64,000 nucleotides of DNA from Plotosus lineatus. Taxonomy: Eukaryota > Chordata > Actinopteri > Siluriformes > Plotosidae. Positions 39,492 through 50,620 of this stretch are shown one piece after another. Position 1 is the first letter of the stretch. Each line of letters begins with the position of its first letter. Made by a program: the position numbers and the translations under genes. Below the pieces are notes generated by a model. The model was not told where the DNA came from, searched no databases, and was given only the letters and a program-made list of their open reading frames with translations. The DNA is taken from contig JALRMN010000029.1 of assembly GCA_024760905.1 (NCBI GenBank), positions 1-64,000 on the forward strand, given 5' to 3'.

Positions 39492-40137
39492 TGCCAAACC
39501 TGTGACTTTATCCTCAGAAAGTTTCTTATTTTCCACTAAGAGAGAAAAAACAAACAAACAAAAAAAATTTTTGTACAATCCACGTCATATCAGTAAAAAA
39601 AAAAAAAAGAATAGAATAGAATAAGACTGCCAAACTAAAATAAAAGACTGCCAAACCTGTGACTTTATCCTCAGAAAGTGTTTCATTTTCCACTAAAAAA
39701 AGAGAAGAAGAAAAAAAAAACTTTGTACAATCCACGTCATTTCAGTTAACTTTAACTGAAACTCTTCATTTATGATAAATTTACCTTTTACTTGTAAATA
39801 TGTCGAGTTACTGAAGATCATTTTATCTCTGGGTTTGGAGCTGCAGTAATAGAGTCCAGTATCAGAGACATTTACTGCAGTGATGGTGAGAGTCGAGTTC
39901 TTGTCCTGAACAGTCATCACTATTCTCTCACTCTCAGTAAAGAAGTAACAGGGTTCTGATGGAGCTGATGTCTGAAACATTTTACACCCAAGAAGAAGAG
40001 GAACTGAACCACATGTGTGTTTATACCAGAAGATGGCACCTGTCAGAGTCAGATCATGATGGCACCAAATACTGACTTTATCTCCAACTTCTGCCTCCAA
40101 AGTTAAAGAGCTCAGAGTCTCTGAACAAAAACCTGTA

Positions 40138-40168
<31 letters not shown>

Positions 40169-40363
40169 TAAGACAGAGAGAAAGTGAACTATATTTATAT
40201 GTAAAACAATAAGTATGTTTACATAATTAAGAGAAATATAATCTGATATATTTAATTATTAATTCGTTTGTCATTTATTAGGATACACAATAAACAATGC
40301 GTTAGGCAAATAATTCTTACCCATGACACAAAGAAAAAAGGGCAGAGCTTTAGCCTGAACCAT
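38408..40363 (-). CDS. Ig-domain inhibitory-type immune receptor, six exons, 248 aa
   Basis: Exons (minus strand): 40363-40321, 40132-39785, 39692-39657, 39535-39500, 39361-39252, 38581-38408; every intron is GT-AG, and the sum is 747 nt, a whole number of codons. Exon 1 is a signal peptide; introns 1-4 are phase 1 and intron 5 is phase 0. Exon 2 is a V-type Ig domain: C38, W50, and DTGLYYC with C111, plus extra cysteines C55, C64 and C76. Exons 3 and 4 are near-identical 36-bp hinge exons. Exon 5 is the membrane helix (about 157-182). The tail has LNYAPL (Y200) and VQYNMI (Y228), both fitting the ITIM pattern. The best guess is a fish CD300/NITR-like leukocyte surface receptor signalling through SH2 phosphatases; the exact family is not settled. 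The start was chosen because exon 1 matches the second locus, not the (CA)n-encoded frame beginning at 40169. Confidence 0.8.
38985..39190. repeat. Compound microsatellite in receptor intron 5
   Basis: (GATA)n at about 38980-39005, (GT)n at 39006-39060, (GAT)n at 39115-39147 and (TTA)n at 39149-39190, all between the membrane exon and the tail exon. Confidence 0.9.
39450..39488. repeat. (TA)n microsatellite in receptor intron 4
   Basis: About 19 TA units directly downstream of the second hinge exon donor (minus strand). Confidence 0.9.
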
Positions 40364-40415
40364 GGTGTATCATTGAAGAAACAAAGAGGACCTGCCGTAT
40401 AAATCCAATTCTGCT
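40364..40415 (-). promoter_or_regulatory. Receptor core promoter and 5' UTR
   Basis: Minus strand: GATTTATACGG (TATA-like), then TCCTCTTTGT and TTCAATGATACAC just before the ATG. The same string order occurs upstream of the second locus (55980-56047), so this is conserved promoter and leader sequence. Confidence 0.6.
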
Positions 40416-40575
40416 TTATCTGTGTATGAGGGTGGGGTGTATTATCTGTGTATAGGGGTGTGTACTTTATCTGTGTATAGGGGGGAGGGCGTATTTTATC
40501 TGTGTATAAGGGTGTGTATTTTATCTGTACATAGTGGGTGTGTATTTTATCTGTGGATAGGGGTGTGCATTTTAA
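40416..40575 (-). repeat. Promoter minisatellite with six GATA-type sites
   Basis: ACAGATAA (plus strand TTATCTGT) recurs at 40416, 40442, 40467, 40496, 40521 and 40547, spaced 25-29 bp, within units like ACACCCCTATACACAGATAAAAT. The second locus has one such unit (about 55968-55993). Each unit carries an AGATAA core, the GATA-factor consensus, so this is a possible tunable upstream element. Confidence 0.75.
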
Positions 40576-42969
40576 TGCAGCCATGAGGGGGCACAAGCAA
40601 GTGGTCATCCTCACGCTGGTCCCAAGCCCAGATAAATGCAGAGGGTTGTGTCAGGAAGGGCAGCCAGCATAAAATCAATGCTACATATAGCATGCAAGTC
40701 AAAAATAAGAATTCCATACCGGATTGGTCGAGGCCCGGGTTAACAACGACTGCCATCAGTGTTGTTAACCAACAGGGTGCTGGTGGAAATTGGACTACTG
40801 TTGGTCGAAGAAGGAGAGGCTAAAGGCGTGTCCGTAGGCAGAGAGAGACGAGGAAAGGCATGAGTCTAGGACTGAGAGTAGGGACTTTGAATGTTGGAAC
40901 TATGAGAGGAAAAGGTAGAGCGCTGGCTGACATGATTCAGAGAAGGAAGGTGGACATACTGTGTGTTCAGGAGACCAGGTGGAATGGTAGCAAGGCTAGA
41001 AGCTTAGGAGCAGGGTTTAAGCTGTTTTTTCATGGTGTGGATGGGAAGAGAAATGGAGTAGGAGTCATCTTGAAGGAGGGGTTTTTCAGGAATGTTCTAG
41101 AAGTGAAAAGAGTGTCAGACAATGTGATGAGTCTTAAGTTAGAAATTGAAGGTGTGATGTTCAGTGTTGTTAGTGCTTATGCCCCACAGGGAGGATGTGA
41201 GCTCGAAGAGAAGGAGAGATTCTGGAGTGAGTTAGATGAAGTGATGCAGAGTACCCCCAGAGGTGAAAGAGTGGTCATTGGTGCAGACTTCAATGGACAT
41301 GTTGGTGCAGGCAACAGAGGTAATGAGGAAGTAATGGGCAGGTTTGGTATCCAGGACAGGAACACAGAAGGACAGATGTTGATCGATTTTGCAAAAAAAT
41401 GATGGGAATGGTTGAGGTAAATACTTTCTTCAAGAAGAAACAGGAGCATAAGGTAACTTAAAAAAAGCGGAGTTAGGAGAACACAGGTAGACTACATCTT
41501 GTGTAGGCGATGTAATTTGAAGGGAGTCAGTGACTGCAAAGTAGTAGTGGGTAAGAGTATTGCCAAACAGCATAGGATGGTGGTGTGCAGGATGATGCTG
41601 ATGGTAAGGAAGGTGAAGAAGCCAAAGGCAGAGCAGAAAACAAAGTGGTGGAAGTTGAAAAAGGAAGAGGGTCATGTTGTCTTCAAGGAGGAATTGAAAA
41701 TGGCTTTGGGTAGTCAGGAAGTGCTTCCAGATGACTGGACAACCACAGCTAATGTGATCAGGGACACAGGTAGGAGAGTACTTGGTGTATCTTCTGGAAG
41801 GAAAGTAGATTAGGAGACTTGGTGGTGGAATGAGAAAGTGCAGGACTGTGTACAAAGGGAGAGGTTAGCTATGAAGAAGTGGGACATTGAGAGGACCGAA
41901 GAGAGTAAACAGAAGTACAGGAAGGCACAAAGTAAGGCGAAAGTGGCAGTGGCTAAGGCCAAACGGAGGGCATATGATGACTTGTATGATAGGTTGGACG
42001 GTAAGGAGGGAGAAAATGATCTATACAGGGTGGCACAGCAGAGAAATAGAGATGGGAATGACATGCAGCAAGTTAGATTGATAAGGGACAGAGAGGGAAA
42101 TTTATTGACTGATGACAGAAGTGTGCTGGGAAGATGGAAAGAGTACTTTGAAGAGCTGCTGAATGAGGAAAATGAGAGAGAAAAAGACTAGAAGAGGTGA
42201 TCATTGAGGAGCAGAAAGTAGGAAAGATTAGTAAGGGTGAAGTGAGGAGTTCAGTGAAGAGGATGAAAAATGGAAAGGCAGTTGGTCCTGATGATATACC
42301 TGTGGGGGTATGGAAGTGTCTCGGAGAGGGAGCAGTAGATTTTCTGACAAGAACATTCCACAAGGTCTTTGAGAGTGAGCAGATGCCGGAGGAATGGAGG
42401 AGAAGTGTGCTGGTGCCCAGTTTTAAGAACAAGGGAGACGTGCAGAGTTGTGGCAACTACAGAGGGATAAAGTTGATGAGCCATACGATGAAGTTATGGG
42501 AAAGAATAGTGGAAGCTAGACTAAGGACAGAGGTCAGCATTTGTGAACAACAGTTTGGTTTCATGCCAAGAAAGAGAACCACAGATGCAATGTTTGCTTT
42601 GAGGATGTTAATAGAGAAGTACAGAGAAGGTCAGAGGGAACTGAATTGTGCCTTTGTGGATCTGGAAAAAGCATATGACAGAGTGCCAAGAGAAGAACTG
42701 TGGTATTGCATGAGGAAGTCTGGAGTGGCAGAGAAGTATATCAGAGTGGTGCAGGACATGTATGAGAGATGTAAGACAGTGGTGAGGTGTGCTGTCGGCA
42801 TGACCGATGAATTGAAGGTGGAGGTGGGACTGCATCAAGGATCAGCTCTGAGCCCCTTCTTGTTTGCGATGGTGATGGACAGGCTGACAGACGAGGTTAG
42901 ACAAGAATCTCCATGGACTATGATGTTTGCAGATGACATTGTGATCTGTAGTGAAAGCAGAGAACAAGT
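40576..42969 (+). mobile_element. RTE LINE (copy F), 5' part
   Basis: It begins TGCAGCCATGAGGGGG, the 5' terminus shared with 51121 and 61563, so the 5' end is complete. The endonuclease starts at 40860 (SLGLRVGTLNVGTM, VQETRW, GADFNGHVG); then come 41499-41813 (KQHRMVVCRM), 41838-42191 and the RT at 42197-42976 ([41 protein letters not shown]). Several frameshifts are present. It lies immediately upstream of and head-to-head with the receptor gene. It continues at 44813 after a CR1-like insertion. Confidence 0.9.
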
Positions 42970-44812
42970 AACATAACATAACATAACATAACATGAGTGG
43001 TGAGAACAGGCCATTCAGCCCAACTAAGCTCACCATTGTCCTATTCTAAAGTGACTCCAACCTTAAAGACGCACACTCTAACCTTAAAGACGCACTTTTT
43101 TTTTTTTTTTTTTTTCCATGACTAGATGGTATCCAGCACTAGATCAAGTCTGCTTTTGAAGACTTGTAAGGTTTCTGCTTCGACAACGTGGTTAGGCAAT
43201 CTATTCCACACTGAAATTACCCTCTGCGAGAAAAAATATTTCCTAATATTTGTGCTAAATTTACCCTTAAATAACTTCCATTTATGACCCCTAGTTCTAC
43301 TTACAGAACTTGGCCTAAGTAATCGGGCATAGTTGACTTTATTAATCCCCTTAAGATACTTAAAGACCTCAATCAGATCACCTCTAATTCTCCTTTTTGA
43401 AGACTGAAAAGGTTTAGGATCCTCAGCCTCTCCTCATAGGATTCCTTTTTTATACCGGAATTAGCTTTGTTGCTCTTCTCTGAACTTTTTCGAGAGTCTC
43501 GATGTCTTTTTTCAAGTATGGTCCCCAGAACTGTACACAATACTCTAAATGTGGTCTAACCAATGTGTTATACAAGAGAAGGACAACATCTTTAGATCTA
43601 TACTCAATACTCCTGGCTATGTAACCCACCATCCTATTTGCCTTTTTACTGCTAACGCACAGTGGCTAGTACCAGTGAGGGACTGGTCTACCATCACACC
43701 GAGATCCTTTTCCTGAGAGGAACATTCTAGTTTTAAACCTCCCATGAAATACTCCTGTCTAATGTTTTATTCCCTACATGTAGAACTTTACATTTAGCGA
43801 CATTGAATTTCATTTGCCATGTATCTGCCCAAATTCGAAGTCTATCCAAATCGTCCTGAATAACCTTAGTAGACTCCAGACTATTTGCCAAACCGCCCAA
43901 TTTAGTATCGTCAGCAAATTTCACCAATGTGCTCTCAATGTCCCTATCAAGGTCATTAATGTAGATGAGGAAGAGCAAGGGTCCCAACACAGATCCCTGA
44001 GGACTCCACTTCCCACAATTCCTTGCTCAGATGAAATCCCTCCAACCACAACTCTCTGTGTTCTGTCCTGTAACCAGTTCTTAATTCACTCCAGAATACC
44101 TCCTACAATTCCAACTGAGCTCGTTTTAAAAATTAGTCTCTCATGTGGTACTGTATCAAATGCTTTTGAAAGTCCAAATAAATAATGTCATAGGCCCTAC
44201 TCTGATCATAAGTATTTGTGGCCTCCTCAAAGAATTCCAAAAGGTTTGTCAGGCATGACCTACCCTTGCGAAAACCATGTTGGCTATCCTTCAAGATGTT
44301 ATTATGCTCAAGAAATGACTCAAGCTTGTCTTTTATGATAGATTCCAGTATTTTGCATGCTATGCAAGTAAGACTGACAGGCCTGTAATTACCTGGCTCT
44401 GTACGATCCCCTTTCTTATATATTGGTATAATGATACCCTGTTTCCAATCATTTGGAATTTCTCCAGTCACTAATGACTGCCTAAAAATAACCAACAGTG
44501 GTTTAGAGATGATCTCACAAACCTCCCTGAGCACCCTAGGGTATAACCCATCTGGGCCTGCTGCCTTATTTGTCTTAAGTTTACGCAGCTTGTCCAATAC
44601 TTCATTTTCTCCAAATTCAATTTCTGCCAAATGAGCTTGAGAATTGACAATTTCCTCCGGCCAAATAAAAGTCCCCTCTGTAGTGAAATTGTCAACAAAG
44701 TAACCATTAAGAGTATCAACTATGTCCTTGTTCTCATACAGCAGTGATCCATCTTCATTCTTTATGCACTGGATTTCAACTTTACCTTCTCTTTTCCTGT
44801 TACAGTACTGAA
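42970..44812 (-). mobile_element. CR1-like LINE, 5'-truncated
   Basis: The minus-strand 3' end at the left is an (ATGTT)n tail (42970-42993 reads AACAT repeats on the plus strand), after GGGCTGAATGGCCTGTTCTC. RT segments: 44133-44630 (KLKTNKAAGPDGLYPRVLRE, PIYKKGD, NYRPVSLT, HGFRKGRSCLTNL), 43733-43990 (GPLLFLIYINDLD, KFADDTKLGG) and 43450-43632 (VRPHLEYCVQFWGPYL, RRATKLIP). A poly(T) run lies at 43087-43115. It interrupts RTE copy F between the FADD block and the thumb. Confidence 0.85.
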
Positions 44813-45310
44813 AAAAGTGAAGGAGAATCTAGAGAGGTGGAGGTATGTCCTGGAAAGGAGAGGAATGAAGGTTAGCCTCAGAAAATCTGAATGCATGTGT
44901 GCAAATGAGAAGGACCCTGGAGGAACAGTGATGTTACAGGGAGCAGAGATAATGGAGGTTGAGGATTTTAAGTACTTAGGCTCAACAATCCAGAGCAGTG
45001 GAGAGTGTGGAGTACATCAGAGGGACAGCCCATGTAAGATGTTTTGGAGACAAAGTCAGAGGGGCTAGATTGAGATGGTTTGGACATGTACAGAGGAGGG
45101 ATAGTGAGTATATTGGCAGTAGGATGCTGAGGTTGGAACTACCAGGCAGAAGGCCAAGAGGAAGACCAAAGAGGAGATTTTTGGATGTGGTGAAGGAACA
45201 CATGAAGGTCATTGGAGTAAGAGAAGAAGTTGCAGAGGACAGAGCGAGATGAAGGCGGATGGTTTGCTGTGGCGACCCGCTGAAGGGAACAGCCTCAAGG
45301 AAAAGAAGAA
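44813..45310 (+). mobile_element. RTE LINE (copy F), 3' part
   Basis: It resumes VKENLERWRYVLERRGMKVSL, then FKYLGSTIQSSGECG, after which about 300 bases are missing and the frame rejoins at EYIRGTAHVRCFG. It ends with LPGRRPRGRPKRRF and the 3' tail CGACCCGCTGAAGGGAACAGCC...GGAAAAGAAGAA. The internal deletion makes the copy defective. Confidence 0.85.
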
Positions 45311-45319
45311 TTATCAGTG

Positions 45320-46170
45320 CAAAGTTTGAAAGTACCACATCTGAAATTTGCTAGATAGATTCTCAAATAGGGTGCTATATCTGAGTTAATATATGTTTCG
45401 ACATTTAGAAGGGACTTAAACAGTAAATAACTAGAGGACTTAGATGTATTTTGTAGTGATGAATGGCAATTTTGTAAAAGATTATCGATAACCTCTGCTT
45501 AAAAACTAGAATAAAAATGTCATCAATATCCTGTGATACCCAAATGAAGCCAAACCCCAGTCTAAACAAAATATTTTTAATATACAATGCCCATGTTGTG
45601 CGTCCAGACTCATCTAATGCCTTCAACATTAAATAGAACTGGTGGGGTAATCTAGAACTTGGAAGTCTTAAAAGTCTACACCAAAATTTAACGGCCCTTG
45701 TCATATAAGTAATTTGTAGGGGAACCTGCCACATTCACCCTAGAGCATATTATTTACAACAATTTTTGCCAACTTTCAAGAAATATTTACAAGTTTTTAT
45801 TTGTATTTGCTCAATAATTTTACAATAAGTGGTACCCCAAATTTCTGAGCGATAACATAATATAGGTTTAACCATAGCATCAAATATTTTAAAAAGATCT
45901 ACAAAGGCCAAAACCCCTACTCTCTTTTGATATCTATGGATAGCCATAAGAGCTTGATTTGCTTGAGAGGCTAGAGTGGTCTGAGCCTTAGTCCAAACTA
46001 GCCGGGGTGTGAACACAATTCCCAAATACCTATAATGAGAAACAACCTCCAGCCTCTGACCACACAGAAACCATTTTTCATAATATCTCAGAGGACCACT
46101 ATTCCTAAAAACCATAACCTTTGTCTTTGCAATATTCACATTCATCCAGTTTTTTTGTATCCTCACACAA
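45320..46170 (-). mobile_element. I/Nimb-like LINE, RT C-terminal fragment
   Basis: Minus-strand frames 45750-46166 (VNIAKTKVMVFRNSGPL, YLGIVFTPRLVWTKAQ, ILCYRSEIWGT) and 45405-45734 (FWCRLLRLPSSRLPHQFY) match the thumb and C-terminal region of I-superfamily LINEs found in fish. The RT core is absent. Clade assignment is tentative. Confidence 0.6.
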
Positions 46171-46900
46171 GGAACAGATTTATTATTTGTTTTATTGCAG
46201 GTTATTTAGTCACAAATAAACCTCTGACCCCTGAATGGGGTTTATTTTATTATACAAATCAACATTTATTGTTAAATTATACTTTTTTACTGTATTGTGG
46301 AAGTTTCAAGTCACCATCTGTCTTGGCTGTTAACCACTAACCTGGGCACCGGCGTTCTCATCTCCACATCACAACTTCTTCAATACAGCACCAGTAACAT
46401 CACTGTCCTGAGGCTAACCATAAATTATGGAAACGAGATAATGGGCAACAGCATTGAGTGTGTAGAGACCGCAATCCACAATATCAAGACACTGGTCAGA
46501 ATGGCCAAGGTAGCAGAGACTGCTGTCCACTTTAGGACAATAGTCAGAACAACCAATTGCCTGGTTCAGCTCAAGTTGAAGTCAGTCCACTGGCCCAAAT
46601 TTACTGCTTCTCCAGCTACACATAGAGTGATTTGCATCTCTCACAAGTCCATTCTATGTGTCCAATGGCAAAAGGATGCAAGCACAGAATTGAGCAGCCT
46701 GCTTGCTAGCTGCAGTGAGGCCAGCACACTTGCTGCAGTGAAACTTTAAACCTGTGACAGACCCTTCACCATGAACTACACACAAACAGCATTGGGTCAA
46801 TGGGCAGCACTTGCAAAAAGATGGCAGATCAAGGATAAAGCCCTTGGGACCCCCTGACCTTGATAAACTCAAATGCCACTATAGCAAACACATCACCAAG
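46171..46900. other. Possible 5' UTR of the next LINE; unassigned
   Basis: A 150-codon plus-strand frame at 46297-46749 has no recognisable domain. Its position just before an endonuclease start suggests 5' UTR or leader sequence of the LINE beginning near 46900. Nothing else is seen. Confidence 0.4.
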
Positions 46901-47500
46901 ATAAAGGTTGTATCATGGAATGTCTGATTCATGTCATACATATCAACACTGAACATGAACGTGAGAAGCTCCAGAGTACCACCCTGCACTAGTAGCTGCA
47001 GAGCTAGAAAGATTGAACATTGATATCGCCTGTCTGAGTGAGTGCCAAATCACCGGTGAATGTGTTTTTTCAGATGGAAATGATATCTTCCTTCACTCTG
47101 GAAAGGAAAGTGACAAACCAAAATAAGAAGGTGTATGCATTGCAATGATATCACACTTTCGTCGTCTCATGCAAAAAAATTGAAGGGCATACATTTTCGC
47201 ATCATGACCACGCACATGATGCTGAGCAAGAACTGCCGTCCTACCTTCATAAGCATTTATGCTTCTATGTTTAAGAGACCAGTGAAAGAAAATATGCTTT
47301 TCCATGATTAACTTACAGCAGCCCTTACCGCCCTTACCACCATTCGACCCAGTGACAGACTCTTTCTCCTTGGTGACTTTAATGCCAGAATTGACACTAA
47401 TACAGAATCCTGGCACAATGTCATGTGGCCGAATGGTTTAGGAGAAGAAGACAGTGAGCCTCCTAGAACTTTGAACAAGGTTTGCCCCCTCATATCAAAT

Positions 47501-47836
47501 CAATCCATCTAGTGCCTGAATCGTAGGACGACCATTGGCAACCCGCCATGAAGGATAACGTCCTGGTTATCATCTTCATGGAGGTTTTCTTGGCAGGATT
47601 AGTGCAGTGGTTTGCCATTGCCTTCTGCACGATACGATCCTACGGGCAATTTAGAATGGCCAATTAACCTACTGTGCATGTCTTTGGATTGTGGGAGGAA
47701 ACCGGAGCACCCAAAAGGAAACCCTTGAAAGCACGGGGAGAACATGCAAACTCCACACAGAAACGCCCAGGCTGTGAATCGAGCCCCAGCCTTCTTGCTG
47801 TGAGGCAGACGTGCTAACCACTATGCCACCATGCCG
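47501..47836 (-). mobile_element. tRNA-derived SINE (family 3 head), complete
   Basis: Minus strand: head GCGGCATGGTGGCATAGTGG, B-box GGCTCGATTC, body with the GGAGTTTGCATGTTCTCC block, and end ...CACTAGATGGATTG. A 13-bp perfect target duplication CCTCATATCAAAT lies at 47488-47500 and 47837-47849. 336 bp. It interrupts the LINE endonuclease region. Confidence 0.9.
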
Positions 47837-48079
47837 CCTCATATCAAATACCATGTTCATACACGTCAACATACTCAAAGGGACCTGAAAACATCCACGC
47901 TCCCAGAAATGTCACATGACCGATTATATAATCACCAAGCAGCACTACAAAAATGATCTCACAGATTCAAGAGTGCATAGACTGGACTGACCACAAGGTA
48001 GTCTGCACAAGGTTTAACCCGTGTTTCTACAGCTCTACCCATCGCAGAAACAAGGATATACCTCCCTGCTTAATGTGAT

Positions 48080-48770
48080 ATACAGACAGATTATATATAT
48101 AATATCAAATATATCAAATAATATCAACATGAATTTCAAATAAATTAAATTCAAGCTAAATAATTTCAAATATAAAAAATTTAATCAAACTCACTAATAA
48201 AATATCAAATACAGTATCAAATATAACCTTTAACATTCTCTGTGATGTGATCTTTCTGCTTGTAAATGGTTCCGATGGTCGACGGATGGTCACTTTACAT
48301 GAAGCTGAGCCGAGTCACTTTACATGAAGCTTAAAACAGCCAATCAACACTTACAATATGTGAGGCACTCCACCGAAAGTAGATCACTTGCTTGTGCCTG
48401 AGACAAAGCACAGGTTGTCCGGACTTCCGGTCTTTCAAGTGAGCAAGGCACCGTTGCATACTTGTTTAGTCCTCAGTCTGCACTGATGTGAATCACCAGC
48501 AGAGTGGAGATTTCTCTTTCTTTTCTGCATTCAGGTTTTCATTCATTTTACAACTCTCTTTGCTTAACTGAGTATGCATGGTAGATTGTGCCGACCCGAG
48601 CAGATAGTTAAAAAAACAAAAAAACAAAAGCACTACCACCATGCACAGGATCATTACTCTATGAGCTTCATAGAAGCACTATAAAATGTTTCCCAATTTA
48701 AGTCATTTGTCATTAACCCAGAAGATGGGACAGTTACAATCTGTCACACTGAAAAAAATGACATCCTGAG
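48080..48770. other. Unidentified insertion in LINE, ~690 bp
   Basis: The first ~150 bases are AT-rich with repeated AATATCAAAT motifs, followed by promoter-like mixed sequence. GTCACTTTACATGAAGC occurs twice about 28 bp apart (near 48287 and 48315). LINE coding homology stops before and resumes after. I cannot assign it to a family; an LTR or nonautonomous element is possible. Confidence 0.4.
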
Positions 48771-49516
48771 AAGGAGAGAGAGCATCTCTGTACACTTCTC
48801 AACCAACCAGTCACACCAGATATGTCTTGGAAGACATCATCCAGGAAACCATCTTACTTGAGCTCGGACAAGTGCCCACAATCAATGAGGTAACCAAGAC
48901 TCTAAAATAACTTAAACAAGGCAAAGCACATGGTCCTGGTTCCCTCCCCATAGAAATTCTGAAGATAGGAGGAACAGCACATGCTACAGAACTCCACAAT
49001 CTGCTTAAGATCATCGAGGTAGAAGAAAAGCTATGCAAGGACTTCAAGAATGATGCAATCATTAAGTTTTCAAAAACAAATGTTGCTCAACCTGCAGATA
49101 CTATTGTGGCATAACTCATTGCTTTCAATAGTTGGGAAACTATATGCCCGTGTCAAATTAAACGGAGTTTGGCCTTCCATCATGCCATTTATCCCAGAAG
49201 CACAATGCAGGTTTCAGTCACCACAGACATGATGCTTGCCCGAGGACAACTACTTAAGAAAAGCTGAATGCAAAATCAGGAACTCCGTTTCATTTTTGTG
49301 GATTCAGTGGCAGCCTTTCAGATCATAAATAGAGAGGTCCTGTGGGGGCTTCTATTGGATTTTGGAATAAAATTGTTAACATAATTCATAGCCTTCTTCA
49401 AGACAGGCAGTGCCACTTCTTTGTTGATGTTGAGATGACAGTACATTTTGAGGTCTTATCTGGCCTGATGAAAAACTGTATCCTGCCACCAATACTATTG
49501 ATTATGTTCTTCTCAT

Positions 49517-49590
49517 TTATCACAATCAGAATATCAGAATCAGAATACCTTATTGATTCCGGAGGATTTTTTTTTCCCCTCACGAATCCA
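49517..49590 (-). mobile_element. L2-type 3' tail, short
   Basis: ATCAGAATCAGAATACCTTATTGATTCC on the plus strand is the reverse complement of an L2-type end (...AATCAATAAGGTATTCTG), as in the LINE at 16920-18512. It interrupts the LINE RT. Confidence 0.5.
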
Positions 49591-49889
49591 TGGGAAACTT
49601 TGGAATTGACATCAGACATAAAACGGATGTCAACTTTACAACTTAAGGTGCCTGAAGATCAGGATATCAAGATATCAAGACTAGATGACTTCCTGGATGC
49701 TGATGGCACAGCCCACAGTGCAGCAGTGGCAAAGTCACTTCAGAATGCAGCAGACTCTCTCAGCGCAATCTGCAATGCCTGGGGATTTACAATCAGTAAA
49801 GCTAAGACTGAAGTGATGCATTTCAGCTGTGAAGACCCACTTCCAGTTACCACCGAGACCCATCAACTCAGCAATTCCTACAGCTTTAC

Positions 49890-50015
49890 CTATTTATTTA
49901 TTCATTAATTTTCTGAACCGTTAAATCCTAGTTAGGACAACGGAGAGGCTGGCGCCCATGTCAGCTGACTCTGGGTGAGGGCGGGGTACACCCTGGACAG
50001 CTCACCACGGCATCA
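49890..50015 (-). mobile_element. SINE tail fragment, CATTCATTTTCTG type
   Basis: ATTCATTAATTTTCTGAACCGTTAAATCCTAGTTAGG...TACACCCTGGACAGCTCACC on the plus strand matches the tails at 12893, 24725 and 60655. Confidence 0.65.
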
Positions 50016-50159
50016 CAGCCTTACCGATTCAGGTGGTCAGTTATCTATCAATGCTCCACTTAATGCCGAGATGAAGAGATTTGCAAGAGGAGCAGCTGCA
50101 TTCCATTCACTTGCAAACGGATTCTGGGACTGTAAAGGTCTCGCTATCACAACTAATGT

Positions 50160-50175
50160 CTCTCTCTCTCTCTCG

Positions 50176-50242
<67 letters not shown>
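50160..50242. repeat. (CT)n microsatellite
   Basis: About 40 CT units with two interruptions, within former LINE coding sequence. Confidence 0.95.
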
Positions 50243-50245
<3 letters not shown>

Positions 50246-50620
50246 TAAAACCATGTTCTGCCTTGCCTGTTATATGATAGTGAAACTTGGAGCATCCTTG
50301 CATCTCATATCCACCTGAAATCTTTCAACAGTGATCACTAAGGCAGACCCTCAGTGTAAAATGTTGGCACCATGTCACATAACCGACCAATGAAAAGGTG
50401 GAAGGATTGTATTATTAAATATCTTCCATCTTTGGTTTTAATGATTACACCAGAGATTGGTATGACACCACAGTGGACCGACCTAAATGGAGAAATCTTA
50501 TTGCCGATGGAATAGCACTGTCAGAGATAAGATTGCAGAAGCAGTAAAAGAGAGGAGAGAGTGACGACACCTCGGGCTCCCCCATTGTCAAAGGTGACAG
50601 GGCCCAAAAGAAGAAAGAAG

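Larger units (their letters stand above)
46901..50620 (+). mobile_element. APE-type LINE (lineage of 56185-60080), old and fragmented
   Basis: Ordered traces: KVVSWNV at 46905; RLFLLGDFNARI near 47355; a HPRSQKCHMTDYIITKQHYKN block at 47895-47960; RT KQGKAHGPGSLPIEILK near 48915; FVDSVAAFQIINREVLWGLL at 49294-49350; WGFTISKAKTEVMHF at 49775; LNAEMKRFARGAAAFHSL near 50055; and LYDSETWSI near 50270. It is interrupted by a SINE (47501), a ~690-bp unknown block (48080-48770), an L2 tail (49517), a SINE tail (49890) and a CT microsatellite (50160). Dead. Confidence 0.7.

Noticed and set aside
39693..40169. Single ORF start in the (CA)n run upstream of the Ig domain
   Set aside because: The MSVCVCVC start is microsatellite in intron 1. 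The spliced signal-peptide exon at 40363 gives a complete model and is matched at the second locus.
46297..46749. 150-codon frame as a host gene
   Set aside because: No domain, no splice context, and it directly precedes a LINE endonuclease; more likely 5' UTR.
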